Notes under the pieces: model-generated
The model's input: only the letters and a program-made list of their open reading frames with translations
Told to the model about the DNA's origin: nothing
Database searches by the model: none
Made by a program: the position numbers and the translations under genes
Assembly: GCF_004137255.1 (NCBI RefSeq)
Contig: NZ_SDWT01000001.1
Coordinates: forward strand, 558,001-622,000
Reading direction: 5' to 3'
DNA length: 64,000 bases
DNA from: Nocardioides oleivorans
GTDB taxonomy: Bacteria; Actinomycetota; Actinomycetes; Propionibacteriales; Nocardioidaceae
Shown: one piece after another, positions 18,804-27,053 of the stretch
Position numbering within the stretch: position 1 is the stretch's first letter
Layout of the letters: every line of letters starts with the position of its first letter

Positions 18804-20909
18804 ATGGGTGGACGAGCAGTGGGCCGAGCCCTCGGCTGCGGCGTGCTCGCACTCGCCGCGACCCTGCCGGCGACGGGTCTGGCGGTCGCCGACGAGGCGG
18901 CCACCGCGCCCGCGACGCTCACGCTGGTCACCCTGCAGGGTGCCGGCACCGCCGCCGGCCGTGCCGACGCCTCCGACCTGCTCGCCCGCCAGGACGCCGT
19001 GCTCGCCTCGATCGGCGTCGGCGAGCCGACCTACCGCTGGACCACCGCCCTCAACGGCTTCGCCGCGCCCCTCACCGACGCCCAGCTCCACGAGCTCGAC
19101 GACCAGCCCGGGGTCGTCGCGATCGAGGCCGACCAGGTCCGTCCGCTCGCCGGGCGGACGTCGTTCGCCGCCGTCCGCGGTGCTGCGGGGTCCCCACGGC
19201 TGAAGGGTGGCGCCGGGGTCGTGATCGGCGTGGTCGACTCCGGGATCGCGCCCGGCTCCCCCGCCTTCGCCGCAGTGCCCGGCCTCGGTGCCTCCCCGCG
19301 CGACTTCGCGGGCGAGTGCGTCGAGGGCGAGGGCTGGTCGGTCGAGGAGTGCACGCGCAAGGTCGTCGGCGCCCGCTGGTTCGTCAACGGCTTCGGCGCC
19401 GACCGGATCCGCTCCTCGGAGACCCTCTCGGCGCTCGACGACCTCGGCCACGGCACCCAGGTCGCCTCGGTCGCGGCCGGCAACGCCGGCGTCACCGTGC
19501 GGGTCGACGACCGGGACGCCGGTCAGTTCGGCGGCGTCGCACCCCAGGCCCGGGTCGCCGCCTACAAGGCCTGCTGGGGCGCACCCGACCCGTCGGGCGA
19601 CGGCTGCTCCACGGCTGACGTGGTCAGCGCCGTGGACGCGGCGGTCGCCGACCGGGTCGACGTGCTGAGCCTGGCGCTGGCCGGTGGCGAGGGCATCGAC
19701 ACGCTCCAGCGTGCGCTGCTCGGCGCCGCGGAGGCCGACATCGTCGTCGTCGGTGCCGCTGGCAACGCGGCCGGCTCGGCGTACGCCGCCCACGCGGGGC
19801 CGTGGGTGACCACGGTCGGCGCGGCCGTCGGCCGGATGTCACGTGGCCGCATCACCCTGCCCGGCGGCCGGACGTGGACCGGCGGCGGACGACCCGTCGC
19901 CGTCGCGGGCCGCCTCGTGCTCGCCGGGGACGCGGCCGCACCTGGTGCCACCCGGACCGCCGCCGCCCAGTGCCGTCCCGGCGCCCTCGACACCCGGCAG
20001 GTCGCCGACCGCATCGTCGTGTGCCGCCGCGGCGGCATCGGCCGCATCGACAAGTCCGACGCCGTCGCCCTGGCCGGTGGTCGCGCGATGGTCCTGGTCA
20101 ACCGGCGACCGGGGGCGGTGAGCGCCGACCTCCACGCCGTGCCGACCGTGCACCTCGCCGCGACCGCGGGACGCGAGCTCACCCGCTGGGCCGCGCGACA
20201 CCCCGACACCCGCGTCCGGATGACCCGGGTCGGCGGCGACCCCGGCACGCGCCGTACGGCTCCGTGGAGCGCGGCCGGCGACCCCCGCGGTGCCGCCCTC
20301 AAGCCCGACGCCGTGGCCGACGGGGACGCCGTCCTCGGCGCCCTGCCCGACTCCACCGGTCGCGGGTGGGGCGTGTTCAACGGCAGCTCGGCGGCCACGG
20401 CCCACGCGAGCGGCCTCGCCGCGCTCGTCCGCTCCGCGCACCCCGACTACTCCGCAGCCGTCGTCCGCTCCCTGGTCGTCACGGCGGCCCGCCGGGTCCC
20501 CGGCTCGTCGGCCCTCCAGCAGGGCTCCGGCGCGCTCCCCGGCCGTGCGCCGACGGCCCACCTGGCGCTCGACGTGGCGCCGGGTGCGTGGCGTCGTGCA
20601 CTGCGCACCCACAGCCTCGCCGACCTCAACACCAGCTCGCTGCTGCTGTCGGCACGGCAGCGGACTGCGGTGCGCACGCTGACCAACATCGGCACCCGAC
20701 CCGAGTACTTCTCCGTCACCGCCAGGGGCTTCACCTCCCACCAGGTGCGCGTGCAGCCCCTCGCCGTACGCCTCGCGCCGGGCGAGTCCGCGCGCTTCAC
20801 CATCACCGTCTCGGGCCCCAGCACCCCCGGCCGCCTCGACGACGGCGAGCTCGTCTGGCTCGGCGCCCGCGGCGGCGTCACCCGGGTCCCGGTCGCGCTG
20901 ACCCGCTGA
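18804..20909 (+). CDS. Secreted S8 subtilisin-like serine protease
   Basis: This 701-residue exported protease has a signal peptide (about residues 1-30, cleaved near GLAVADEA) and an inhibitor-like propeptide containing TALNGFAAPLTDAQLHELDD. The S8 catalytic domain places Asp145 in GVVDSGIAP, His216 in DLGHGTQVASVAAGN and Ser529 in NGSSAATAHASG. A PA-like insertion lies around residues 370-455 (IGRIDKSDAVALAGGRAMVL). A fibronectin-like C-terminal domain follows. The Ser block differs from the usual GTSMATPHVAG by four substitutions, though the nucleophile remains. It is probably an extracellular protease. Confidence 0.88.
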   Translation: MGGRAVGRALGCGVLALAATLPATGLAVADEAATAPATLTLVTLQGAGTAAGRADASDLLARQDAVLASIGVGEPTYRWTTALNGFAAPLTDAQLHELDDQPGVVAIEADQVRPLAGRTSFAAVRGAAGSPRLKGGAGVVIGVVDSGIAPGSPAFAAVPGLGASPRDFAGECVEGEGWSVEECTRKVVGARWFVNGFGADRIRSSETLSALDDLGHGTQVASVAAGNAGVTVRVDDRDAGQFGGVAPQARVAAYKACWGAPDPSGDGCSTADVVSAVDAAVADRVDVLSLALAGGEGIDTLQRALLGAAEADIVVVGAAGNAAGSAYAAHAGPWVTTVGAAVGRMSRGRITLPGGRTWTGGGRPVAVAGRLVLAGDAAAPGATRTAAAQCRPGALDTRQVADRIVVCRRGGIGRIDKSDAVALAGGRAMVLVNRRPGAVSADLHAVPTVHLAATAGRELTRWAARHPDTRVRMTRVGGDPGTRRTAPWSAAGDPRGAALKPDAVADGDAVLGALPDSTGRGWGVFNGSSAATAHASGLAALVRSAHPDYSAAVVRSLVVTAARRVPGSSALQQGSGALPGRAPTAHLALDVAPGAWRRALRTHSLADLNTSSLLLSARQRTAVRTLTNIGTRPEYFSVTARGFTSHQVRVQPLAVRLAPGESARFTITVSGPSTPGRLDDGELVWLGARGGVTRVPVALTR

Positions 20910-20949
20910 GCCCACCTCACGAGGACCCTCCGGGCGTGATGGCGAGCTC

Positions 20950-22125
20950 CTACGCCTCGCGGGTGATGGTCATCTCGCGGTCACCGTAGACGACCTTGTC
21001 GCCGTCGACGAGCGCGGCCGGCTTGCCGGGGGCGAGCTGCCGCGACACGCCCTGGCGCACGAGCATCGTGCCGTTGGTCGAGCCGCGGTCCATCACGACG
21101 ATCGTGCCGTCGCTCGCCGGGCCGAACTGGGCATGGGTCTTGGACACCGACATGTCCGCCGACTGCAGCGGGATGAGGTGGGCGACCTGCTCGCCCGCCC
21201 GGGCCTCCGGGCGCCGACCGACGAGCGCCAGGCCGGCGATCACGAAGCTCTCGCCGTTGTCGAAGTGCACCCGCCACCGGGCAGCCACCGGCTGCGGGCG
21301 CTGGGGCGGCGGCGACCACTGCGGCGCGGACTGGTGGGGCGGCGCCTGCGGAGGCAGCTGTTGCGGTGGCACCTGCTGCGGGTAGGGCGGGCCCGGCGGC
21401 GGAGCCTGCAGCGGAGGCGCCTGCTGCTGGGGCGCCTGCTGCTGCGGCGCGGTCCCGGGTGCGGGGCCCGCACCGGGAGGGGCGATGACGTCGGCGGGCA
21501 GCGGCTGGCGGCGCATCGACTGCTCGGAGCGCTCGGGCGTGCGCGGCACCTCGATCGCGGGGGCCGGGATCAGCCGCATGGCGGTGAGGTTGACGATGTG
21601 GCGCGGACCCTCGTCGACCGCGTCCTCCACCTCGACCACGGGCCGTACGTCGACCACGACGGTGTGGGTCAGGTGGTCGTGCCACCCGCGGCGCTGGCGG
21701 CCGCGGTCCTCGACGGCCGTCCAGGCCAGGGCCGCCATGCCGATGCCGAAGGTCGGCAGCCCGCAGAAACCGAGCACGAACGAGCGCAGGAGGGCCGGGC
21801 CGACGCCGATCGGGGTGCCGGTGCCGTGGTGGACCACCCGGAGTCCGGTCATCGCCTTGCCGGGCGAGGAGCCGCCGATCCCGAGCACGACCGCGAGGAC
21901 GAGCCAGAGCAGCACCGTCGCACCGGCGACCGCGCCGACGACGGTCCAGAGCTCGTCGGAGATCGCGTAGGCCGTCACCAGCCCGACGGCGGCGAGCAGG
22001 CTCCACGCCAGCAGCCGGTCGATCGCGAACGCGGTGAAGCGCCGCTCGAGCTGGGCGACGGGGTAGGTCAACGCCTGTGGCTGGGCCGGCGCGAGCTGCT
22101 GGGGGTGCGGGGGGTGCTGGGTCAC
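20950..22125 (-). CDS. RDD membrane domain-FHA domain protein
   Basis: This 391-residue fusion has an N-terminal RDD domain (FTAFAIDRLLAWSLLAA to VEDRGRQRRGWHDHL, about residues 30-165) with three to four membrane helices. A long Pro/Gln-rich linker follows (about 205-285). The C-terminal FHA domain has VGRRPEARAG, DMSVSKTHAQF and DRGSTNGTMLV, which would bind phosphothreonine peptides. It lies 9 bases after the FHA gene in a PP2C-FHA-RDD/FHA operon. It likely docks phosphorylated partners at the membrane, but the partner is unknown. Confidence 0.88.
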   Translation of the reverse strand: MTQHPPHPQQLAPAQPQALTYPVAQLERRFTAFAIDRLLAWSLLAAVGLVTAYAISDELWTVVGAVAGATVLLWLVLAVVLGIGGSSPGKAMTGLRVVHHGTGTPIGVGPALLRSFVLGFCGLPTFGIGMAALAWTAVEDRGRQRRGWHDHLTHTVVVDVRPVVEVEDAVDEGPRHIVNLTAMRLIPAPAIEVPRTPERSEQSMRRQPLPADVIAPPGAGPAPGTAPQQQAPQQQAPPLQAPPPGPPYPQQVPPQQLPPQAPPHQSAPQWSPPPQRPQPVAARWRVHFDNGESFVIAGLALVGRRPEARAGEQVAHLIPLQSADMSVSKTHAQFGPASDGTIVVMDRGSTNGTMLVRQGVSRQLAPGKPAALVDGDKVVYGDREMTITREA

Positions 22126-22134
22126 GGGGTGTCG

Positions 22135-23328
22135 CTAGGGGTTGGTGACCTGGATGGTGACGCCGTCGCCGAGGTCGAGGACGGCACCGGGGACCAGGCT
22201 GACCGCGATGCCGGGCTTGAGCTCCTCCGGGTCGAGGCCGGGCTGGGCGAGGACCGTGCCGTTGGTGGAGCCGAGGTCGGTCGCGATCGCCGAGCCGTGG
22301 TCGGCGCCGGCGCCGGGGCGGATCTCGAGGTGCGTCGAGGAGATCTCCTGCTGCGGGCTGGGGACCGACACGACGTGCGGCTGGTCGTGCGAGGCAAAGC
22401 GCCGCGCCTCAGGCGCGCGGCCGACGAGCACGGTGCGGTCGACCAGGACGACGTCGCCGGTCGAGAAGACGAGCGACGCGACGGGCTGGGACACCACGTC
22501 CGGGGCGATCTCCTGGCCGGGGATCGGCGGACGGGCGAAGTCGGGGATCGGCGCACCGGCCTGGGTGTGGCCGTCGTGCTCGGACCACGCCTCGTCGACG
22601 ACCGGGGTCTCGCCGGTCGGGGTCGGGTCGTCGCCCGGCTCGCCGAAGCTCATCGGCGTCGACGCGACGGGCTCGGCCTCCACGGCCGGCTCGGCGTCGG
22701 GCACCGGGCTCGACAGCGCGTCGTCCAGGGCGGGCGCCGGCGCGACGGGGTCGGCGTACGGCTCCGGGGTCGACGCGTCGACGGGCTCGTCGACCGGTTC
22801 CTCGACCGCTGCCTCCACGGGCTGCTCCACGGGCTGCTCGACGGGCTGCTCGGCCGGCTGCTCGACGGGAGCGAACGAGGCGGAGGGGTCGGGCGCCCCG
22901 ACCGGGGCGCCGACCTCGACGACTGACACCCGGGCGACGCCGGCCGTCAGGGGGAGGTCGGCGACCCCGTCACCGGTCAGGGTGAGGCGCACGCTGGTGA
23001 CACCGGTGACGAGGCGCTCGGCCCACGCGGTGCCCGGCGCAGCCGTGACCAGCTCGTCGCCGTCGGTCGAGGAGACGGTCGCGCTGGGCGCGCCGCGGAC
23101 GATCAGCCGCGTGGCGTCGTCGCCGTGGGCGACGAGCGCGAAGTGGTCGAGCGAGGCGAGTCCGCCCGCGAGCAGGGCGTCGAGCACGGCGTCGGCACCG
23201 GCACCCGCGTCGGCGAGGTCCCAGATCGCGGCGACCCGGCCGCGCTGGCTGCCGGGCAGCAGGACGGTGACCTCGTCACCCACGACGGCGTACCAGTCGC
23301 CCGTGGCGAACCTGGCCTCAGTGCTCAC
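22135..23328 (-). CDS. FHA-domain protein
   Basis: This 397-residue protein has a C-terminal FHA domain (about residues 290-397) with LVGRAPEARRF, QEISSTHLEIR and DLGSTNGTVLA. The N-terminal ~170 residues form an unassigned folded region with TRLIVRGAPSATVS. Between them is an acidic Pro/Glu-rich linker of repeated EQPVEQPVEQPVE units (around residues 155-175). The start overlaps the phosphatase stop by 4 bp. It probably reads the phosphorylation that the upstream phosphatase removes; no kinase is encoded in the window. Confidence 0.87.
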   Translation of the reverse strand: MSTEARFATGDWYAVVGDEVTVLLPGSQRGRVAAIWDLADAGAGADAVLDALLAGGLASLDHFALVAHGDDATRLIVRGAPSATVSSTDGDELVTAAPGTAWAERLVTGVTSVRLTLTGDGVADLPLTAGVARVSVVEVGAPVGAPDPSASFAPVEQPAEQPVEQPVEQPVEAAVEEPVDEPVDASTPEPYADPVAPAPALDDALSSPVPDAEPAVEAEPVASTPMSFGEPGDDPTPTGETPVVDEAWSEHDGHTQAGAPIPDFARPPIPGQEIAPDVVSQPVASLVFSTGDVVLVDRTVLVGRAPEARRFASHDQPHVVSVPSPQQEISSTHLEIRPGAGADHGSAIATDLGSTNGTVLAQPGLDPEELKPGIAVSLVPGAVLDLGDGVTIQVTNP

Positions 23329-24140
23329 AGTCGTCCCCCCAGCTTGGATTCGAGGCTCTCCAGCTGGCGCTGGGAGTCATACGTGGCGTCCTTCACCAAT
23401 CCCACCACATCGACGACGATCGCCGTGGCGTTGTCGCGACCTCCGGCGGCGATCGCGGCGCGGACGAGCTTGTCAGCCGCGTCGCGCGGGTCGGCGACGG
23501 TCTCGAGGATGTCCTCGATCTCCTTGTCCTCGATCATCCCGGAGATGCCGTCGCTGCAGAGCAGCAGGCGCTCGACGGAGCCGAGGGGCAGGAGGAAGAA
23601 GTCGGGGTGGATGCCGCCCGGGCTGCCCAGCGCGCGCGTGATGACGTGGCGCTCGGGGTGCACGGCCGCCTCCTCGGCGGTGATGTGGCCGGCGTCGACG
23701 AGCTCCTGCACGACTGAGTGGTCGACGCTCACCTGCTCGAGGCGGCCCTCGGTGATGCGGTAGATCCGCGAGTCGCCGAGGTTGGCCAGCAGCCACTTGG
23801 CCACGCCCTGGTCGTCGACGAGCACCGCCACGACCGCGGTCGTGCCGGCGTGCCAGCCGGGCTGGACCGCCCGATGGGCGTTGCCGAGCTCGACGATGCG
23901 GGTCTGCGCGCGCGAGAAGGCGTCGGCCACCTGCTCGGCGCCGCGGGTCGGGTCGTAGGAGCCGGCCAGCCGCTCGAACTCCTCGACGACCATCTGGCTC
24001 GCGACGTCACCGCCGGAGTGGCCGCCCATGCCGTCGGCGACGACGAAGACCGGCGGCGCGACCAGGAAGGAGTCCTCGTTGACCTTGCGCACCAGACCGA
24101 CGTCGGTCGCCGCCCCGTGGTGCAGATCAACGTTCCTCAT
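23325..24140 (-). CDS. PP2C-family Ser/Thr protein phosphatase
   Basis: This 271-residue metal-dependent phosphatase has the family's metal-binding motifs: VGLVRKVNEDSF, VADGMGGHSGGD, LGDSRIYRI, LLLCSDGIS and the final GRDNATAIVV. It should dephosphorylate proteins modified by Hanks-type kinases. It is first in an operon of three with two FHA proteins. The divergent helicase gene starts 69 bases away, sharing the promoter region. Confidence 0.9.
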   Translation of the reverse strand: MRNVDLHHGAATDVGLVRKVNEDSFLVAPPVFVVADGMGGHSGGDVASQMVVEEFERLAGSYDPTRGAEQVADAFSRAQTRIVELGNAHRAVQPGWHAGTTAVVAVLVDDQGVAKWLLANLGDSRIYRITEGRLEQVSVDHSVVQELVDAGHITAEEAAVHPERHVITRALGSPGGIHPDFFLLPLGSVERLLLCSDGISGMIEDKEIEDILETVADPRDAADKLVRAAIAAGGRDNATAIVVDVVGLVKDATYDSQRQLESLESKLGGRL

Positions 24141-24196
24141 GCCGCGCCCTCTTCGCCCCGTGTCGAGATCGTGGGCGATGGTGGCTGCCCGGCGAG

Positions 24197-24202
24197 TAGC
24201 GT
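24197..24202 (+). promoter_or_regulatory. -10 hexamer TAGCGT of the helicase-associated gene
   Basis: It begins 13 bases before the ATG at 24210. A short GAGGG also lies in that gap, so initiation could be leaderless or weakly SD-assisted. Confidence 0.4.
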
Positions 24203-24209
24203 AAGAGGG

Positions 24210-26477
24210 ATGTCCAGTTCAGCGCGGACGACACCCGCACGCACCCTCGCCGACCAGCTGCGCAGCTGGCCCGACGAGCGACTCGTGGCGCTGCTGGGGG
24301 CCCGACCGGATCTCGCCACACCCGCCCCTCAGGATTCGTCGCAGCTGGCCTCGCGGGCCGCCACTCGCTCGTCGATTCACCGGGCCCTCGACGGCCTGGA
24401 CCGTCTCGAGCTCACCGTCCTTGATGCCCTGCTGGTTGCAGGTCAAACCACTTCCGCGCACCTGATCTCCCTCGTCTTCGCCGACGAGGGGCGTACGGCG
24501 TCCGCGCTCCAGCGGCTGCTCGACCTCGCCCTGGCCTGGGAGGGTCCGGGCGGCGTCCGCGCGCTGACCGGCGTCGCGGACGCGATGCGCGGCATGCCCG
24601 GCATCACGAGCGGCCTGCGGCCGTCGAGCCCCGACCCGGCACCCGCCCCCGACATCGCCGCGCGGATCGCCGAGCTGAGCCCGGCCGCGACCGCGCTGCT
24701 GCGGCACGTCGACGAGCACGGCGGCGAGGGCACGACCGGTGCAGCCAGGCGCACGGTGGCCCCCGCCGACGCCCGCACGCCCGCCGAGGAGCTGCTGAGC
24801 CGACGCCTGCTCGTGCCGCGGGAGGGCGACAGCGTGGTGCTGCCGGGCGAGGTCGGGCTGGCGCTCCGTGGCGGGCGCACGACCACGGGGCCGGTCGACG
24901 ACGTGCCGTCCCTGGCGACGTCGTCGCGCGAGCCCGCGCTGGTCGCCCGCACGGCTGCCGGAGCCGCCTTCGACGTCGTACGACGCGTGGAGCTGCTGCT
25001 CGACCACTGGGGCGTCGCACCTCCGGCGGTCCTGCGCAGCGGCGGCCTGGCCGTCCGCGACCTGAAGGCCACGGCGACCGAGCTGCACGTCGACGAGGCC
25101 GAGGCCGCGCTCATCGTGGAGCTGGCGCTATCCGCCGGTCTGGTCGCCGAGGCGGCGGTCGCCGACGGGACGCCGTCGTGGCTGCCGACCGAGGAGTTCG
25201 ACGTGTGGTCCGGGCGAGGTGTCTCCGAGCGCTGGGCACGGCTGGTCGGCGGCTGGCTGGCCAGCAGCCGGATGCCGTCGCTCGTCGGCTCGCGCGACTC
25301 CGCAGGGAAGGCGTGGAACGCGCTCGCCCCGGAGCTCTCCAGCGGCCTGGCGGAGGAGGCCCGCCGCCTCGCGCTGGGCGAGCTGGCCGGCCTGCCCGAC
25401 GGCGAGGTGCTCGCCGCCGGCACCGGGATCGCCTCGCTCGTCCGGCGGGTCGACTGGCTGCGCCCGCGCAGGCCACGGGTCTTCGCCGACCTCGTCGCCG
25501 CCGCCGTCGCGGAGGCCGCGGTGCTCGGCGTGAGCGGCGCGGGCGGGTTGCCACCGAGCGGCCGGCTGGTCGCCGACGGCGACCTCCCGGGCGCCGCCGC
25601 GGCCATCGACCCGCAGCTGCCCCAGGCCGTCGACCACGTCCTCCTGCAGGCCGACCTCACGGCGGTCGCGCCCGGTCCGCTGGAGACCGAGGTCGCCCGG
25701 CGCCTGCACCTGCTCGCCGACGTGGAGTCGCGCGGCGGAGCCACCGTCTACCGCTTCACGCCGGGCTCGCTGCGCCGCGGCTTCGACGCCGGCTGGTCGG
25801 CCGTCGAGGTGCGCGACTTCCTCACGACCGTGTCGCAGACCCCGGTCCCGCAGCCGCTGGAGTTCCTCGTCGACGACGTCGCGCGCACCTTCGGCACGGT
25901 CCGCGTCGGTCACGCCGAGGCGTTCCTGCGCGCCGACGACGAGGCCGCCCTCGCCTCCCTCGTGCACGACCCCCGCGCCCGCACGCTCGGCCTGCGCCTG
26001 CTGGCCCCGACGGTCGCCATCGCCACCTCCCCGCTCGACGTGCTGCTCCCCCGCCTGCGCGAGCTCGGTGCCGCGCCCGTCGTCGAGGCCGCCGACGGCA
26101 CGGTCCGGGTGTCGCGCCCCGACCTGCACCGCGCCCGCACCCGACGCGGCCGCCGACCGGCCGGTGCCGTCGAGGCGCGTGCCGCGGCCCAGGTCCGGGC
26201 CGTGGCGACCGCGATCCGCGCCGGCGACCGGGCGGAGTCGTCCCGGCCGTCGACGGCCGAGGCCACGAACCCGTCGGCCGCGCTCGCCGCCATCCGCGAG
26301 GCCATCGAGGCCGGCTCCACCCTCGTCATCGGCTACGTCGACAACCACGGAGCCACCGGCGAGCGCGTCGTCGACCCGCGCCGGCTCGACGGCGGCCGGC
26401 TGTCGGCGTACGACCACCGCGCCGACGACGTGCGCGAGTTCGCGGTGCACCGCATCACGGGCGTGCGGACCGTGTGA
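24210..26477 (+). CDS. Helicase-associated (XPB/Ssl2-like C-terminal) domain protein with WYL-like end
   Basis: This 755-residue actinobacterial protein starts MSSSARTTPARTLADQLRSWPDERL, a common N-terminus of this group. It contains winged-helix-like stretches (about residues 260-320, ATATELHVDEAEAALIVE) and the helicase-associated region around 440-620. There is no Walker A motif, so it is not itself a helicase. Residues ~692-755 (IEAGSTLVIGYVDNHG, RRLDGGRLSAYDHRADDVREF) read like a WYL ligand-binding domain. It lies two genes before an XPB helicase on the same strand. Its role is unknown; a DNA-binding partner or sensor for XPB is inference. Confidence 0.82.
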   Translation: MSSSARTTPARTLADQLRSWPDERLVALLGARPDLATPAPQDSSQLASRAATRSSIHRALDGLDRLELTVLDALLVAGQTTSAHLISLVFADEGRTASALQRLLDLALAWEGPGGVRALTGVADAMRGMPGITSGLRPSSPDPAPAPDIAARIAELSPAATALLRHVDEHGGEGTTGAARRTVAPADARTPAEELLSRRLLVPREGDSVVLPGEVGLALRGGRTTTGPVDDVPSLATSSREPALVARTAAGAAFDVVRRVELLLDHWGVAPPAVLRSGGLAVRDLKATATELHVDEAEAALIVELALSAGLVAEAAVADGTPSWLPTEEFDVWSGRGVSERWARLVGGWLASSRMPSLVGSRDSAGKAWNALAPELSSGLAEEARRLALGELAGLPDGEVLAAGTGIASLVRRVDWLRPRRPRVFADLVAAAVAEAAVLGVSGAGGLPPSGRLVADGDLPGAAAAIDPQLPQAVDHVLLQADLTAVAPGPLETEVARRLHLLADVESRGGATVYRFTPGSLRRGFDAGWSAVEVRDFLTTVSQTPVPQPLEFLVDDVARTFGTVRVGHAEAFLRADDEAALASLVHDPRARTLGLRLLAPTVAIATSPLDVLLPRLRELGAAPVVEAADGTVRVSRPDLHRARTRRGRRPAGAVEARAAAQVRAVATAIRAGDRAESSRPSTAEATNPSAALAAIREAIEAGSTLVIGYVDNHGATGERVVDPRRLDGGRLSAYDHRADDVREFAVHRITGVRTV

Positions 26478-26500
26478 ATGGTGTAAGGACCATTCCCCGC

Positions 26501-26506
26501 TACGAT
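26501..26506 (+). promoter_or_regulatory. -10 hexamer TACGAT of the CGNR gene
   Basis: It starts 12 bases before the GTG at 26513 with no ribosome-binding site between, as for a leaderless transcript. Confidence 0.45.
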
Positions 26507-26512
26507 TGAAAT

Positions 26513-27037
26513 GTGGACTTCATCCGCTACGCCGAGCGCTCCGCCGCGCTCGTCAACGCCGAGCTGGTCGACGAGGGCGCGCTGCACGACCACCTCGCCG
26601 ACCGCACGTGGCTGCACCGGTCCGTGGTCGCGGCCGACGTCCCGGCGCTCCGGGCCTTCCAGGACGAGCTGCGGCCGGTGTTCGAGGCGTCCGACGTCGA
26701 CGACGTGCCCCTCGTGGTGAGCTCGCTCAACGACCTGCTCGCCAGTCACCCGGTCACGCCGATGATCTCCGACCACGACCCGTCGAACCTCCACATGCAC
26801 GTGACCAACCGGGCCTCCTCGGTCGCCGAGCTGCTGGTCGCCGAGTCCCTGATGGGCCTGGCGAACCTGGTCTGCGACCTCGGCGCCACCCGGCTCGGCA
26901 TCTGCTCGGAGGCGCGTTGCGACAACGTCTTCGTCGACACCTCGCCCAACCAGTCGCGCCGCTACTGCTCCGACCGGTGCTCGTCGCGGGCCAACGTGGC
27001 CGCCTACCGTGCGCGGCAGAGGGCCGCAGCCAGCTGA
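26513..27037 (+). CDS. CGNR-type zinc-finger protein
   Basis: This 174-residue protein has an all-helical N-terminal ABATE-like region and a C-terminal zinc finger with CSEARC (CX4C) and YCSDRC (CX3C). The C-terminal helix then runs on as SSRANVAAYRARQR. The family's name motif CGNR is CSSR here, but all four metal-binding Cys are kept. It probably binds DNA as a stress regulator. It starts with GTG and is transcribed from its own leaderless promoter between the helicase-associated gene and XPB. Confidence 0.8.
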   Translation: MDFIRYAERSAALVNAELVDEGALHDHLADRTWLHRSVVAADVPALRAFQDELRPVFEASDVDDVPLVVSSLNDLLASHPVTPMISDHDPSNLHMHVTNRASSVAELLVAESLMGLANLVCDLGATRLGICSEARCDNVFVDTSPNQSRRYCSDRCSSRANVAAYRARQRAAAS

Positions 27038-27041
27038 TCCG

Positions 27042-27047
27042 TAGGAT
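27042..27047 (+). promoter_or_regulatory. -10 hexamer TAGGAT of the XPB helicase gene
   Basis: The hexamer lies 12 bases before the GTG at 27054, consistent with a leaderless transcript separate from the gene upstream. Confidence 0.45.
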
Positions 27048-27053
27048 CGATGG

